7,963 bases of DNA from JBEIJQ01 sp040380145 (GCA_040380145.1 JBEIJQ010000139.1:1-7963); one strand, 5' to 3'. Numbered from the stretch's first letter, positions 1-7,691 are shown. The notes: generated by a model not told the origin, from the letters alone. Program-made: numbers and translations.

Positions 1-2842
1 AGAAGCCGTTGACGCTGGACTCCGAGAAACGCTCCCTGGGGTCCATGTTGCGGTCGGCTTCCCCGGTGGCGGTGGACAGGAAGTTGAAAGAGTTGGAAAA
101 TTCGCCGATGAAGGGGAACGAGAGGTCGTTGAGGCCCGCATACCAATCTGCGGCAGAGGCATCGCGGTACTCCACTTCGGAGCCCAGGTAGAATCCGGTC
201 GGGTCGCTGCGATCGGAGCCGGGGTTGCCCTGCTGCACGGCTTTGACCGTGATGCCCATTTCGAGGATGGGTTGGTCGATGTCGGTGGTGAGGCGGTTGG
301 TCGAGACCACATCGGGCAAGTTGCCGCTGATGTCTTGGATGCGCCAGTAGATGGAGTCGCTGTTGAGCAACTGCCCATTGCCCATGTTCTCGTCGAAAAT
401 GGTCATGCGGAAGCGGCTGGACGGAACGCGCAGGGGGTTGTGGACGGAGATGCTCACCGGACCGCGGCCGGCCACATAGGTGATCTCACCCGCGCGGTTG
501 GTGGCGAGGACTTCGGCCTCGACCTGTTGGAAGTTCTTGATGTCGAGGAAGCCGTTGTCGTTGCCGCGGCCGTCCAAGCGGGTCAGTTCCGGGCTGTCGC
601 CGTAGCCGGCGTTGATGCGGGCGCCGAAGAATTCGGGATCCACCGGGTGCGGGATGGCCGTGGCGGTGGTGAAACGACGGCCCTGCAGGTAGGGCGAGCG
701 CTGGGTTTCGGTGGGGAACTCGAGATCGAACGGAGAGAAGTTGTTGTAGGCGTAGGCCACGCACAGGAAGTAGTACTTGCGGTGGTTGACCAGATTTTTG
801 TTGGCTTGGGCAAACTGGTCTTGGGTCACATTGAACACCGTGCGGAGGCCGCGATCGGCACCGTCCACTTTGATTTCCGGGAGCCATGCGCCCGTTTCGT
901 TGTCGAACGACCAGTTGATGATCTTGGTGATGCCGTTTTTCACATCGGTCTGGAAGATCACGCGGGCCTTTTGGGGATCGTTGAGGTCGGCGACCGAAAC
1001 GTTTTCGTTTTCAAGCTGGTAGATCTTGTAGCCTTCGAGATTGTAGGTGTTGTCGACGCCCGGAGCAAAGGGAGCGCGGGATTCGACTTCTTCGTAGGCC
1101 AATCCGCAGCGGCGCTCGTTTTGGCACTTGAGGGCGATCACGAGTTCGTTCTGCAGTTCGATCACCTCCATTTCGGGGGCATCGGGGCCTTCGAGGAGCT
1201 TGAAGCAATTGTCGAAAAGGGCTTGGGCAGCGTCATCGGCGCGGAGCAGGGGCAAGAAAGGAGCGCAGGGCGAGCCGTTGATGTGCTCGGGGATCCAGAC
1301 CACGCCCGTGATGAGCTCGTTTTGGGCACCGGGTTCCAAGCGGAAGGGCCCGGATGTGTGCAGGAAGCGGAGGTCGGAACCTTGCAGGCCCTCGGAGCAC
1401 ATGCTCCAATTTGTGCCGTCGGCGGGATCGCCGGGGAACACGAAGCGGGAAGGCTCGGTACCGCCGAAGCCATTGCCGCCCTGCGTGAAAGGCGTGCCGT
1501 TGGCCCAGCTACCGGTCTGGTAGCGGAAGTACTGCGCTGCGTTGCCCGGGTCGCCCATGCCGTTCTGCGGAGCCACGTCGCCACGATAATAATAGAGGAA
1601 AGACGACAGGCCGATCTCTTTTTTGTTGTACACCGTATCAACGGTATCGAGCGTCACGGGATCGATGATGTAGTAATCCACGCTGGCAGAGTCGTTTTCG
1701 TTGCCCAAGGGGCCGCGGAAATAGTCCACGCCGAGGGCGGGGATGACCGTTCCGTAACCGGGACAGTCGTCAATGCCGCCACCGCAGCAACCGGTGCGGT
1801 TGTCGTTTCCATCTTGGTTGTACACGATGCCGAGGTCGCGACCGCGGGTCTTGCCGGGAAGGGTATCGTTGTTGCAGCCGATGTAATCGTCGGTGGCGCA
1901 ACCGAGGTCGGGGTCGGACCACACAGAGAAGTGAGTGGAGTCCACAAACACCGGGCGCTTGTTGAGCAACTTGTACCGGTAGAAGGTCATGTTGTTGATC
2001 TCATCGGAGGTGCGATAGCCGAAGGCCGTCACTTGTACTTCCATGTACATCGGGTCGCCGCCCGATTCGCTGTGGATGTTGCCGGCATCGTTGAACACCC
2101 ACCAGATCATTTCGTCGCCGAACACGGGGTTGTCGTAGGAGTTGCGCTCTTCACAGCCGCGCACCTCGATCACGGGGTGGTCGCCGTCGTAGGGATCGTA
2201 AATGCCGTCGCCGCTGCGGTCCACGAAGGGAGCCAGATCTTGGTCGGGCAGGTTGAAGCCGTAGCGCTGGGCAAAATTGGCGTTTCCACGGGCGGGCCAG
2301 TACAACAGGTCGTCGCCGGGCGTGCCGTCCACCTGACCGTCGAGAAGGACGTCCTCGCGGAGGGCGCGGATGTTGTCGCCCGAAACTTTGAAATGACGGT
2401 CCCAAGCGGCGCAGGTCGCGTCGTCGGTGAAGCCGGGAATGGCGAGGTTGGTCTGGTACAGGGGCCCGGGCCAGAAGTCGTCGCCGTTGTTGCGGTAAGT
2501 GGCAGCCGCCACCACGAGGTTTTGGTTTTGGTCGACGGCGCCCAACCAAATCCCGCCCGCGAACAGGGCCGACACTTCGATTTCGCCGGCGGCCACGTTG
2601 GGCACGATGTAGCGGGCGCGTTGGCCGTCCCACCACTTGTCGCCACCATTGCGCAAACGGGCGCGCACGTTGTTGATGTTGAGGTCAACGTCCGAAGAAC
2701 CCGGTTGGCACTGCGCCCGGAGGGTGGGCGGTCGATTGGGCACTTGGGGAGTGCCGCCGCCGGGCGGGTTGGCAAAGCGTGCTTCGGCGGCAAAGGCCAA
2801 GAAAAGCAACGCAAAAGCCAGATATCGTGACAGATTTTTCAT
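1..2842 (-). CDS. Large exported protein with EF-hand-like loop, paired with TonB receptor (3' end beyond window)
   Basis: Translation of the minus strand from the ATG at 2842 stays open for 947 codons to the left edge, so the gene is partial. Residues 1 to about 22 form a signal peptide: Lys3, a hydrophobic stretch (LAFALLFLAFAA), then a likely cleavage near AEA-R. Residues 208-219 (DRSGDGIYDPYD) fit an EF-hand or dockerin-like calcium loop, with acidic or polar residues at positions 1, 3, 5, 9 and 12 and Gly at 6. Other distinctive blocks are DEINNMTFYRYKLLNK (280-295), DPDLGCATDDYIGC (310-323), GYKIYQL (604-610) and NHRKYYFLCVAYAYNNF (686-702). I associate these with large uncharacterised secreted proteins of Bacteroidota, often type IX secretion cargo. 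There are 14 visible cysteines, including an adjacent pair at 352-353, which suggests disulphides outside the cytoplasm. The start lies 34 bases after the receptor stop codon, implying co-transcription. Export is well supported; the molecular function is unknown. The C-terminus that could carry a sorting domain is not visible. Confidence 0.88.
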   Translation of the reverse strand, partial: MKNLSRYLAFALLFLAFAAEARFANPPGGGTPQVPNRPPTLRAQCQPGSSDVDLNINNVRARLRNGGDKWWDGQRARYIVPNVAAGEIEVSALFAGGIWLGAVDQNQNLVVAAATYRNNGDDFWPGPLYQTNLAIPGFTDDATCAAWDRHFKVSGDNIRALREDVLLDGQVDGTPGDDLLYWPARGNANFAQRYGFNLPDQDLAPFVDRSGDGIYDPYDGDHPVIEVRGCEERNSYDNPVFGDEMIWWVFNDAGNIHSESGGDPMYMEVQVTAFGYRTSDEINNMTFYRYKLLNKRPVFVDSTHFSVWSDPDLGCATDDYIGCNNDTLPGKTRGRDLGIVYNQDGNDNRTGCCGGGIDDCPGYGTVIPALGVDYFRGPLGNENDSASVDYYIIDPVTLDTVDTVYNKKEIGLSSFLYYYRGDVAPQNGMGDPGNAAQYFRYQTGSWANGTPFTQGGNGFGGTEPSRFVFPGDPADGTNWSMCSEGLQGSDLRFLHTSGPFRLEPGAQNELITGVVWIPEHINGSPCAPFLPLLRADDAAQALFDNCFKLLEGPDAPEMEVIELQNELVIALKCQNERRCGLAYEEVESRAPFAPGVDNTYNLEGYKIYQLENENVSVADLNDPQKARVIFQTDVKNGITKIINWSFDNETGAWLPEIKVDGADRGLRTVFNVTQDQFAQANKNLVNHRKYYFLCVAYAYNNFSPFDLEFPTETQRSPYLQGRRFTTATAIPHPVDPEFFGARINAGYGDSPELTRLDGRGNDNGFLDIKNFQQVEAEVLATNRAGEITYVAGRGPVSISVHNPLRVPSSRFRMTIFDENMGNGQLLNSDSIYWRIQDISGNLPDVVSTNRLTTDIDQPILEMGITVKAVQQGNPGSDRSDPTGFYLGSEVEYRDASAADWYAGLNDLSFPFIGEFSNSFNFLSTATGEADRNMDPRERFSESSVNGF

Positions 2843-2876
2843 TATGATAAAATTTATGGGTATCAGGAAAAGGAAA
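2843..2876 (-). other. 34-base intergenic gap inside receptor operon
   Basis: This AT-rich gap separates the receptor stop codon from the ATG of the exported-protein gene. It has room for neither a convincing terminator hairpin nor a separate promoter, and no purine-rich Shine-Dalgarno core stands out before the ATG at 2842. Weak Shine-Dalgarno use is normal in Bacteroidota. I read it as an operon-internal junction. Confidence 0.6.
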
Positions 2877-5800
2877 TCAGAAGTTGAACGTGGCGCCGAG
2901 GAAAATACGGCGGGGCAGGGAGATGAAGCCCGGGTTGAGCATCCGCAGGTTGTACAGCGACGTGTAGTTGTCGGCCAAATCGCCGAGGCTGTTCAACAAG
3001 GCCGGGCCCTGGTTGCGGGGATCGGTCAGATAGCCGTCGCTGTAGGCCGAACCCGTGTAGGGATACACCGAGAGGATGTTGCTGGTGTTGAACAGGTTCT
3101 GCACGCGCACATAGATGTTGAGGTTCATCGGATGCTTGACGAAGCCGTTCTGGCCTTTTTTGCCCAAGGGGATGTTCTTGTCGATCTTGAAATCCACGCG
3201 GAAGTTCCAGGGCAAGCGGGCGCCGTTGAGCGATCCCTGGGTGATCAGACCGCCGAATTTGTCGGCGATCGCCTTGCGGGTATAGGGCGTGCCGGAAGCC
3301 ACGTTGAACTCAAAGTTGGCACCCGTGTTGGCCAAGATGTTCTTGCCGAACAGTTTGGGGCCGTTGTAATCCTTGCCGCCGAAGAAGCGGTAGTCGAGGT
3401 TCACATAGAAGGCGTGGCGTTGGTCGTAGTTGAGCGGGAAGACCTGGCGCAGGATGTTCGTATAACCGCGGTTGGAGGTGGCATCGGAACCGGTGCCCTC
3501 GGCGAACTGCAGGGTGTAGTTGGCCATCAGCTGCAGGTTGCCCACGCGGCGGAGCGAGTACTCTGCCACAAAGCCTTTGGCGGTGGCGAAGTCATTGTTG
3601 GCAAAGGTCTCGTAGTTCTGGGGGTAGGCGCGATAGTAAGTGCGCACCTGGATCATGTCGCGGAACTCGTTGTAGTACAGCGAGAGTTTGAGGCTGGATT
3701 TTTTGCTGAGCGCTTGCTCATAGCCCACTTCGTAATCGATCTTGCGCTGCGGACGGAGGGCCGGGTTGTTGAGCACCGCGTTGTCGAACACCAACTGGTT
3801 GAAGTTGAAGTAGTCCATGGCCGTGGCCAAGGTATTGCTCGGCGGACGCTGTGCCACCACATCGTAGTGGGCGAAGAACTGGGAAACTTCGTTGATCGGG
3901 AAAGTGAAGGAAATACGGGGCATCACGATCACCGAGGGATTGAAGTCAACGAAAGCCGTTTCGGGATCATAGGGAACGGTCACGCTCTCGGCCGTCTTGT
4001 TGATGGTCTCGTCGTTGGTATAGTCGCGGCGGGCCGGGAACAGGAACGGCGCGATGGCATCGGGGGTGTTCACCGCCACGCCCTGCGCATTGTACCATTG
4101 GTCGCCGTTGCGGAAGGCCGTCACCTGCGCGTTGGTCGGGTCGGAGGGGTCGGTCACATACACCATCCAGTCGTCGCCGACACTGGAAGGGATCTGGGAT
4201 TGGGCACGGACATAATCGGAGTTTTGGATCTCCCGGGCCGAGAACGAACCGTACAGGGTGTAGGGATCGCGGAGCACCTTGGTGTTGGCATCGTAGATGT
4301 CCACGCGCATGCCGAGCGAGAAGTACATGTCCTTGAAGCTGAAGCGGTCTTCGATGTAGCCCGCCGCATAAGTGGGAGCGTTGGGTGCCACGGGGCGCGT
4401 GTAGCGGCCGTTCACCTTTCTGGTGAAAAAGTCGTTGAAGGTCACATCGGTGCCCAAGGGATTGCCCAAGTGGTCGAAACCGTAGTAGCTCAGCACGCGG
4501 TTTTGGCCCTGGATCAACTCGGAGGCCTCAAACATGTCCAAGGTGAGGAAATCGGGCGAAAGAGCATACACGTTCAACCAAGTGCGGTTGTCAATACCCA
4601 GACGATCGCGGAGATTTTGGCTGAAACCGGACTCAATAGAGTTGGGGTTCAACACATTGGCGTAAATATTGACATTTTGGTTGCCGTTGGTGATGGGGTT
4701 GAACAACACCGTGTCGCCGACGATGATCGAGGTGTCGGGCGCAAAGTCGAGGTGACTGTTGGCGTACAGGTTGGCCAAGTTCCAAAGACCGACCGGGTTG
4801 AGGCTGTAGCTGCGGTCCACGCGCTGCTCGAACACCATGCCCAACTGGATGTTGTGCACGGCTTGGCTGCGGGGCTTGGCCAATTCGAAGCTCGCGTTCA
4901 CGCGGATGCCCAATTGGTTGAACTGGCTCTTTTGGTACAGATTGTAAACGATGCCCGCGTTGGTGTGCAGATCGCCGATGGTCTGGTCGAACTGGTCGTT
5001 GAACGAACCGTTGCGGTTGGGGAAGTCGAAAATGGTCGGATCCGTGAAGGCGAGGCTCATCGGATCGTTGTAGTGGGCCAGCGTCGGGTTGATGTCGTAG
5101 TTGGGCGTGTAGTCCACGAAGTCGCGGTTGTAGCCGGAATGCACCCACTGGAAGGAAGAGTCCACCTGTTCGATGGAGAACACCGGGGCCAGCTGCTCAC
5201 GGAACACGCCGATATAGCCGTAATTGAACAGATTGTCTTTGTGGACGGGATCCTGCACAAAGCGGAAGTTGCGCGTGTAGTCGGCTTGGATGGAGTACTG
5301 CACGTTGCGGATGAAACCCGAGTCGGAAGTGGGCACCACATGGCGGAACTCGCCGCGCACCCGCCAGTCGTAGTTGTTGTTGACCGGGTTGCGGTCGTAG
5401 TTCAACAAACGGTAGGCGTCAAAGGCGGAACGCTCGGTTTCGTTGTAGTATTGGCCGCCCAAGCGGAACTGCATGTTCTTGTTGAGGCGGAAATAGATGG
5501 TGCCGCTGCCCTGGAAGAAGGCGTCGCGGTTGTTGGGGCGCACATTGGTGGTGAGCAGGTCGGCATCGGTGATGTTGTTGGCCGTGATGCCGATCACCCC
5601 GGGACCGCCGTAGAAGGTGGGATTTTCGCGGATGCTGTCCAACACCTCGTCGCGCAAACGGAAAGAGCCGAGTGCCGAGGGCAGGCGGTCGAGCGAGGTG
5701 AAATAGGTGCCCGACAGACGGAAGCCGATGGCGTTCTGGTCGGTTTTCTTGTTGCGCAGGATCGGGCCGTTCAAGCCGAAGTCCACGCGATTGGAACCGA

Positions 5801-6536
5801 AGGCGTCGAGGAACTGCGAGGTTTCGGCAGAAATGTAACCACCGAAGTTGCGGCCGGGCGCTTTGGTGGTGAGGTTGGTGATGGCACCCACCGCATCGCC
5901 GTAAGCAGCGGAAAGACCGCCGGTCATGATCTGCACTTCCTCGGCTTCCATGTCGCTCAGGCCGAGGTTGCCCCGCGCCCGAACGCCATCGATGAAAATT
6001 TCGTTGGCGTCGGCGCGACCGCCGCCGGCAAAGGTCGCTTGGCCCTCGTCGGTCTGCACCACACGCGCCGCAGCGCCTTGAAGGGCTCCGAAAGAACGCT
6101 GGCCACGGGACATGATCTGCTCCGACCCGAAGGTGGTGGCACCGCTGGGCTTGCCTTTTTCGATGATGGGCGCTTCGTATTTCACCACGACCGTTTCGAG
6201 CACATAGCCCGCGGGCGGTATTTTCAGATTGACCTCCGTGTTGGAGCCCGAACTGACCCGGATACCCGTGACACGAGCGGTGTCGTAACTGAAAGCGGTG
6301 GCCCAGACCTCGTACACGCCGGGATCCAGGTTGGGAATCCGGAACTCGCCGGATTCGTCGAAAGTGCGGGCATCCACGCGCTCGCCGTTGCGGAAAAGGA
6401 TCACCGTGGCGCCGAGCAGTTCCTCGTTGGACTGCGCGTCGGTGATTTTCCCGAACAGAACTCCTTTGTTCTGCTGGGCTTGCGCGACTCCTCCGGCGGT
6501 GAGCAGCACAATCAATAGTAGAAGATAACGCATCAT
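2877..6536 (-). CDS. TonB-dependent outer-membrane receptor with carboxypeptidase-regulatory-like N-terminal domain
   Basis: This 1219-residue outer-membrane receptor probably imports or binds a substrate using TonB/ExbBD energy; the ligand cannot be read from the sequence. I chose the ATG at 6536 (6533 is an equally good adjacent ATG) because it places a clean signal peptide at residues 1-20 (MMRYLLLLIVLLTAGGVAQA, cleaved before Gln21). The open frame runs up to 6593, but that would put 19 extra residues ahead of the signal peptide. Residues about 25-106 form a CarboxypepD_reg-like beta-sandwich (GKITDAQSNEELLGATV...). ETVVVKY (114-120) resembles a TonB box. The plug spans about 120-230, with FIDGVRARG (181-189) and VQIMTGGLSAAYGDAVGAI (201-219). 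The rest is the beta-barrel, including the typical NPALRPQRKIDYEVGYEQ block (924-941), and it ends in phenylalanine (ATFNF) as expected for outer-membrane assembly. It is longer than classical siderophore receptors but usual for Bacteroidota. It is first in an operon with the exported protein, and no SusD partner is present. Confidence 0.96.
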   Translation of the reverse strand: MMRYLLLLIVLLTAGGVAQAQQNKGVLFGKITDAQSNEELLGATVILFRNGERVDARTFDESGEFRIPNLDPGVYEVWATAFSYDTARVTGIRVSSGSNTEVNLKIPPAGYVLETVVVKYEAPIIEKGKPSGATTFGSEQIMSRGQRSFGALQGAAARVVQTDEGQATFAGGGRADANEIFIDGVRARGNLGLSDMEAEEVQIMTGGLSAAYGDAVGAITNLTTKAPGRNFGGYISAETSQFLDAFGSNRVDFGLNGPILRNKKTDQNAIGFRLSGTYFTSLDRLPSALGSFRLRDEVLDSIRENPTFYGGPGVIGITANNITDADLLTTNVRPNNRDAFFQGSGTIYFRLNKNMQFRLGGQYYNETERSAFDAYRLLNYDRNPVNNNYDWRVRGEFRHVVPTSDSGFIRNVQYSIQADYTRNFRFVQDPVHKDNLFNYGYIGVFREQLAPVFSIEQVDSSFQWVHSGYNRDFVDYTPNYDINPTLAHYNDPMSLAFTDPTIFDFPNRNGSFNDQFDQTIGDLHTNAGIVYNLYQKSQFNQLGIRVNASFELAKPRSQAVHNIQLGMVFEQRVDRSYSLNPVGLWNLANLYANSHLDFAPDTSIIVGDTVLFNPITNGNQNVNIYANVLNPNSIESGFSQNLRDRLGIDNRTWLNVYALSPDFLTLDMFEASELIQGQNRVLSYYGFDHLGNPLGTDVTFNDFFTRKVNGRYTRPVAPNAPTYAAGYIEDRFSFKDMYFSLGMRVDIYDANTKVLRDPYTLYGSFSAREIQNSDYVRAQSQIPSSVGDDWMVYVTDPSDPTNAQVTAFRNGDQWYNAQGVAVNTPDAIAPFLFPARRDYTNDETINKTAESVTVPYDPETAFVDFNPSVIVMPRISFTFPINEVSQFFAHYDVVAQRPPSNTLATAMDYFNFNQLVFDNAVLNNPALRPQRKIDYEVGYEQALSKKSSLKLSLYYNEFRDMIQVRTYYRAYPQNYETFANNDFATAKGFVAEYSLRRVGNLQLMANYTLQFAEGTGSDATSNRGYTNILRQVFPLNYDQRHAFYVNLDYRFFGGKDYNGPKLFGKNILANTGANFEFNVASGTPYTRKAIADKFGGLITQGSLNGARLPWNFRVDFKIDKNIPLGKKGQNGFVKHPMNLNIYVRVQNLFNTSNILSVYPYTGSAYSDGYLTDPRNQGPALLNSLGDLADNYTSLYNLRMLNPGFISLPRRIFLGATFNF

Positions 6537-6559
6537 GGGAAAAGGTTTATAAAGGATTG

Positions 6560-6567
6560 CAAATTGA
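6560..6567 (-). promoter_or_regulatory. Weak candidate -7 element for the receptor operon
   Basis: On the minus strand the octamer TCAATTTG matches the Bacteroidota -7 consensus TAnnTTTG at all but its second base. It lies 23 bases upstream of the receptor ATG at 6536. A TTG that could act as the -33 element sits at 6591-6593, with a 23-base gap to the octamer, a little longer than the usual 19-21. A promoter is expected in this spacer because a probable terminator lies just upstream of it, but this exact site is a weak call. Confidence 0.25.
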
Positions 6568-6600
6568 CTGTTTATTAACTTTTTGATAACCAAAAACTTG

Positions 6601-6633
6601 AAAAAAACAAATTTTGGGGCACAACCTCCAAAA
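6601..6633 (-). terminator. Probable intrinsic terminator of the dehydrogenase gene
   Basis: Read on the minus strand, TTTTGG pairs with CCAAAA (6 bp, arms at 6628-6633 and 6612-6617) around a 10-base loop. It is followed by a T-rich tail, including seven consecutive T, at 6601-6611. It begins about 40 bases after the dehydrogenase stop codon and lies upstream of the receptor start, where a terminator is expected. The stem is short and AT-rich, so efficiency is uncertain. Two further hairpins lie just upstream of it. Confidence 0.45.
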
Positions 6634-6634
6634 G

Positions 6635-6668
6635 CGAAACCATATAGGTTCGAAGGCTCAAAGGAGCC
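6635..6668 (-). other. Two adjacent small hairpins 3' of the dehydrogenase gene
   Basis: On the minus strand, GGCTC-CTTT-GAGCC (6655-6668) forms a perfect 5-bp stem with a tetraloop six bases after the stop codon. It is followed two bases later by CGAACC-TATAT-GGTTTCG (6635-6652), a 6-bp stem with one bulged T. Together with the hairpin at 6612-6633 they form a chain of three stem-loops leading into the T tract. They may stabilise the transcript end or assist termination; the function is inferred. Confidence 0.4.
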
Positions 6669-6674
6669 GCAATT

Positions 6675-7643
6675 TTACGGATTGATAAGGGGATAGACAA
6701 AATTTTTTTTCGATATGGTGTCCAATTTTTTTAGCAGCACCTCCGAAAGCTTTCTTTTGCTCTCAAAAGTCCAGCCCGCGACATGGGGAGAGAGGACGGT
6801 GTTTTCGAAGGAAAAAAGGCGTTCGTACAGTTCGGCTTCCCGAGCGGTATAGGTATTGGGTTTCTCGTTTTCAAACACATCGAGGCAGGCTCCGAGCAGG
6901 GTTCTCGTTTCGAGGGCAGCCACGATGGCGGCCATATCGGCCACGGCTCCACGGGAAGTGTTGACCAGCACGATGGGTTTGGAAAGGCGCCCAAGGAAAG
7001 CAGCGTCCACCAGGTGGCGGGTCTCGGCGGTGAGCGGCAGGTGCAGGCTCAAAATATCGGCCTCGGCAAAAATGGTCTCGGGCGAGGCTTCTTCCACATG
7101 GGTCATATCGGCTGCATATCCGGCCGGCCGATACTTGTCGTAGGCCAGCACGCGCATCCCGAAACCGGCCAATTTACGGCAAAGGGCACTTCCGGTGTGC
7201 CCCACTCCCCACACTGCGATGGTTTTGCCCAAGAGTTCGAAACCCCGGTTTTTTTCACGGGCCCACACCGATCGGCGCACTTCCCGGTCGGCGCGGCACA
7301 GGTGGTTGGCCAGTGCCAGCAGCATGCCGAGGGCATGTTCGGCCACAGCATCGCAGTTGCCCTCGGGCGAGGAAATAATGTGTACGCCGCGTTCGGCGGC
7401 GGCGGCGAGGTCTATGATCTCGAGCCCCGAGCCGAGGCGCATCACCCATTTCAGACGGGGCGCCCGATCGAGCAGGTCCCGATCCACGAGTATCTTGCTG
7501 TTGATCACCAGCCCTTCGTAACCCGCCACGACCGTTCGCACCTCGGCATCGGTGATGTCGGAGCGATCATCACAGACATATCCCCTCGATTCCAGTCCGA
7601 ACTGGAGCAGGGGATGGGCGTTATCGGTGATCAGGGCGTGCAT
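6675..7643 (-). CDS. D-isomer-specific 2-hydroxyacid dehydrogenase (D-3-phosphoglycerate dehydrogenase-like)
   Basis: This complete 322-residue cytoplasmic NAD(P)-dependent oxidoreductase interconverts a D-2-hydroxyacid and its 2-oxoacid. The nucleotide-binding GxGxxG motif is GVGHTG at 146-151. The catalytic triad expected for the family is visible: Arg231 in NTSRGAV, Glu260 in LDVFENE and His287 in SPHVAG. Substrate-binding RLGSGLEIID (69-78) and EGNCDAVAEHALGMLLAL (94-111) are also intact. The sequence style, including SPHVAGWTFESK near the C-terminus, resembles short Bacteroidota proteins usually labelled phosphoglycerate dehydrogenase, which would make the first step of serine synthesis a plausible role. 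There is no C-terminal ACT regulatory domain, unlike long SerA proteins, and no serC or serB neighbour, so I do not assign serA. Hydroxypyruvate, glyoxylate or another oxoacid could be the substrate. It appears monocistronic, with a promoter element at 7684-7691 and a probable terminator at 6601-6633. Confidence 0.93.
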   Translation of the reverse strand: MHALITDNAHPLLQFGLESRGYVCDDRSDITDAEVRTVVAGYEGLVINSKILVDRDLLDRAPRLKWVMRLGSGLEIIDLAAAAERGVHIISSPEGNCDAVAEHALGMLLALANHLCRADREVRRSVWAREKNRGFELLGKTIAVWGVGHTGSALCRKLAGFGMRVLAYDKYRPAGYAADMTHVEEASPETIFAEADILSLHLPLTAETRHLVDAAFLGRLSKPIVLVNTSRGAVADMAAIVAALETRTLLGACLDVFENEKPNTYTAREAELYERLFSFENTVLSPHVAGWTFESKRKLSEVLLKKLDTISKKNFVYPLINP

Positions 7644-7652
7644 GGTCGTAGG

Positions 7653-7672
7653 GCAAAAAACCGTTTTTTTGC
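7653..7672 (-). repeat. Perfect 8-bp inverted repeat in the dehydrogenase leader
   Basis: On the minus strand, GCAAAAAA and TTTTTTGC form a perfect 8-bp stem around the tetraloop ACGG. It ends nine bases before the dehydrogenase ATG and lies downstream of the predicted transcription start, so it would be in the 5' untranslated leader next to the ribosome landing site. It might modulate translation, or it might simply be a palindromic protein-binding site. The stem is mostly A-T pairs. Confidence 0.4.
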
Positions 7673-7683
7673 GGGCTTGTTTA

Positions 7684-7691
7684 CAAATGTA
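7684..7691 (-). promoter_or_regulatory. Bacteroidota -7 promoter element for the dehydrogenase gene
   Basis: On the minus strand the octamer TACATTTG matches exactly the TAnnTTTG consensus recognised by the Bacteroidota primary sigma factor. It sits 40 bases upstream of the dehydrogenase ATG, giving a predicted start of transcription near 7677 and a leader of roughly 35 bases. I do not see a clear TTTG-type -33 element at the usual 19-21 base spacing, so the call rests mainly on the -7 match and its position. Confidence 0.5.

Noticed and set aside
2170..2814. Minus-strand 214-codon frame, and several smaller minus-strand frames within 486-2636
   Set aside because: These are out-of-frame shadows of the exported-protein gene, which reads through all of them in one continuous frame without a stop. 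They show Thr/Pro/Ser/Arg-rich nonsense composition.
272..2830. 852-codon plus-strand open frame
   Set aside because: It is codon-aligned antisense to the exported-protein gene. Its translation is a low-complexity mix of Val, Gly, Ala, His and Glu without domains, while the minus strand gives a signal peptide and structured motifs.
1..2842. SusD-like or lipoprotein partner of the receptor
   Set aside because: The signal peptide has no lipobox cysteine (the first cysteine is residue 45) and no SusD helical-repeat pattern is visible.
2843..2876. Possible frameshift or split between the receptor and the exported protein
   Set aside because: The receptor ends with a proper C-terminal phenylalanine and stop, and the next gene has its own ATG and signal peptide, so they are two separate genes.
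2637..6518. 1293-codon plus-strand open frame
   Set aside because: It is the codon-aligned antisense shadow of the TonB receptor, spills into the neighbouring gene, and has the same repetitive Val/Gly/His/Glu composition. The minus-strand receptor is unambiguous.
6537..6674. tRNA, small ORF, riboswitch or CRISPR repeats in the spacer
   Set aside because: There is no cloverleaf, no repeat units and no convincing open frame. Only the short hairpins, the T tract and a weak promoter candidate are visible.
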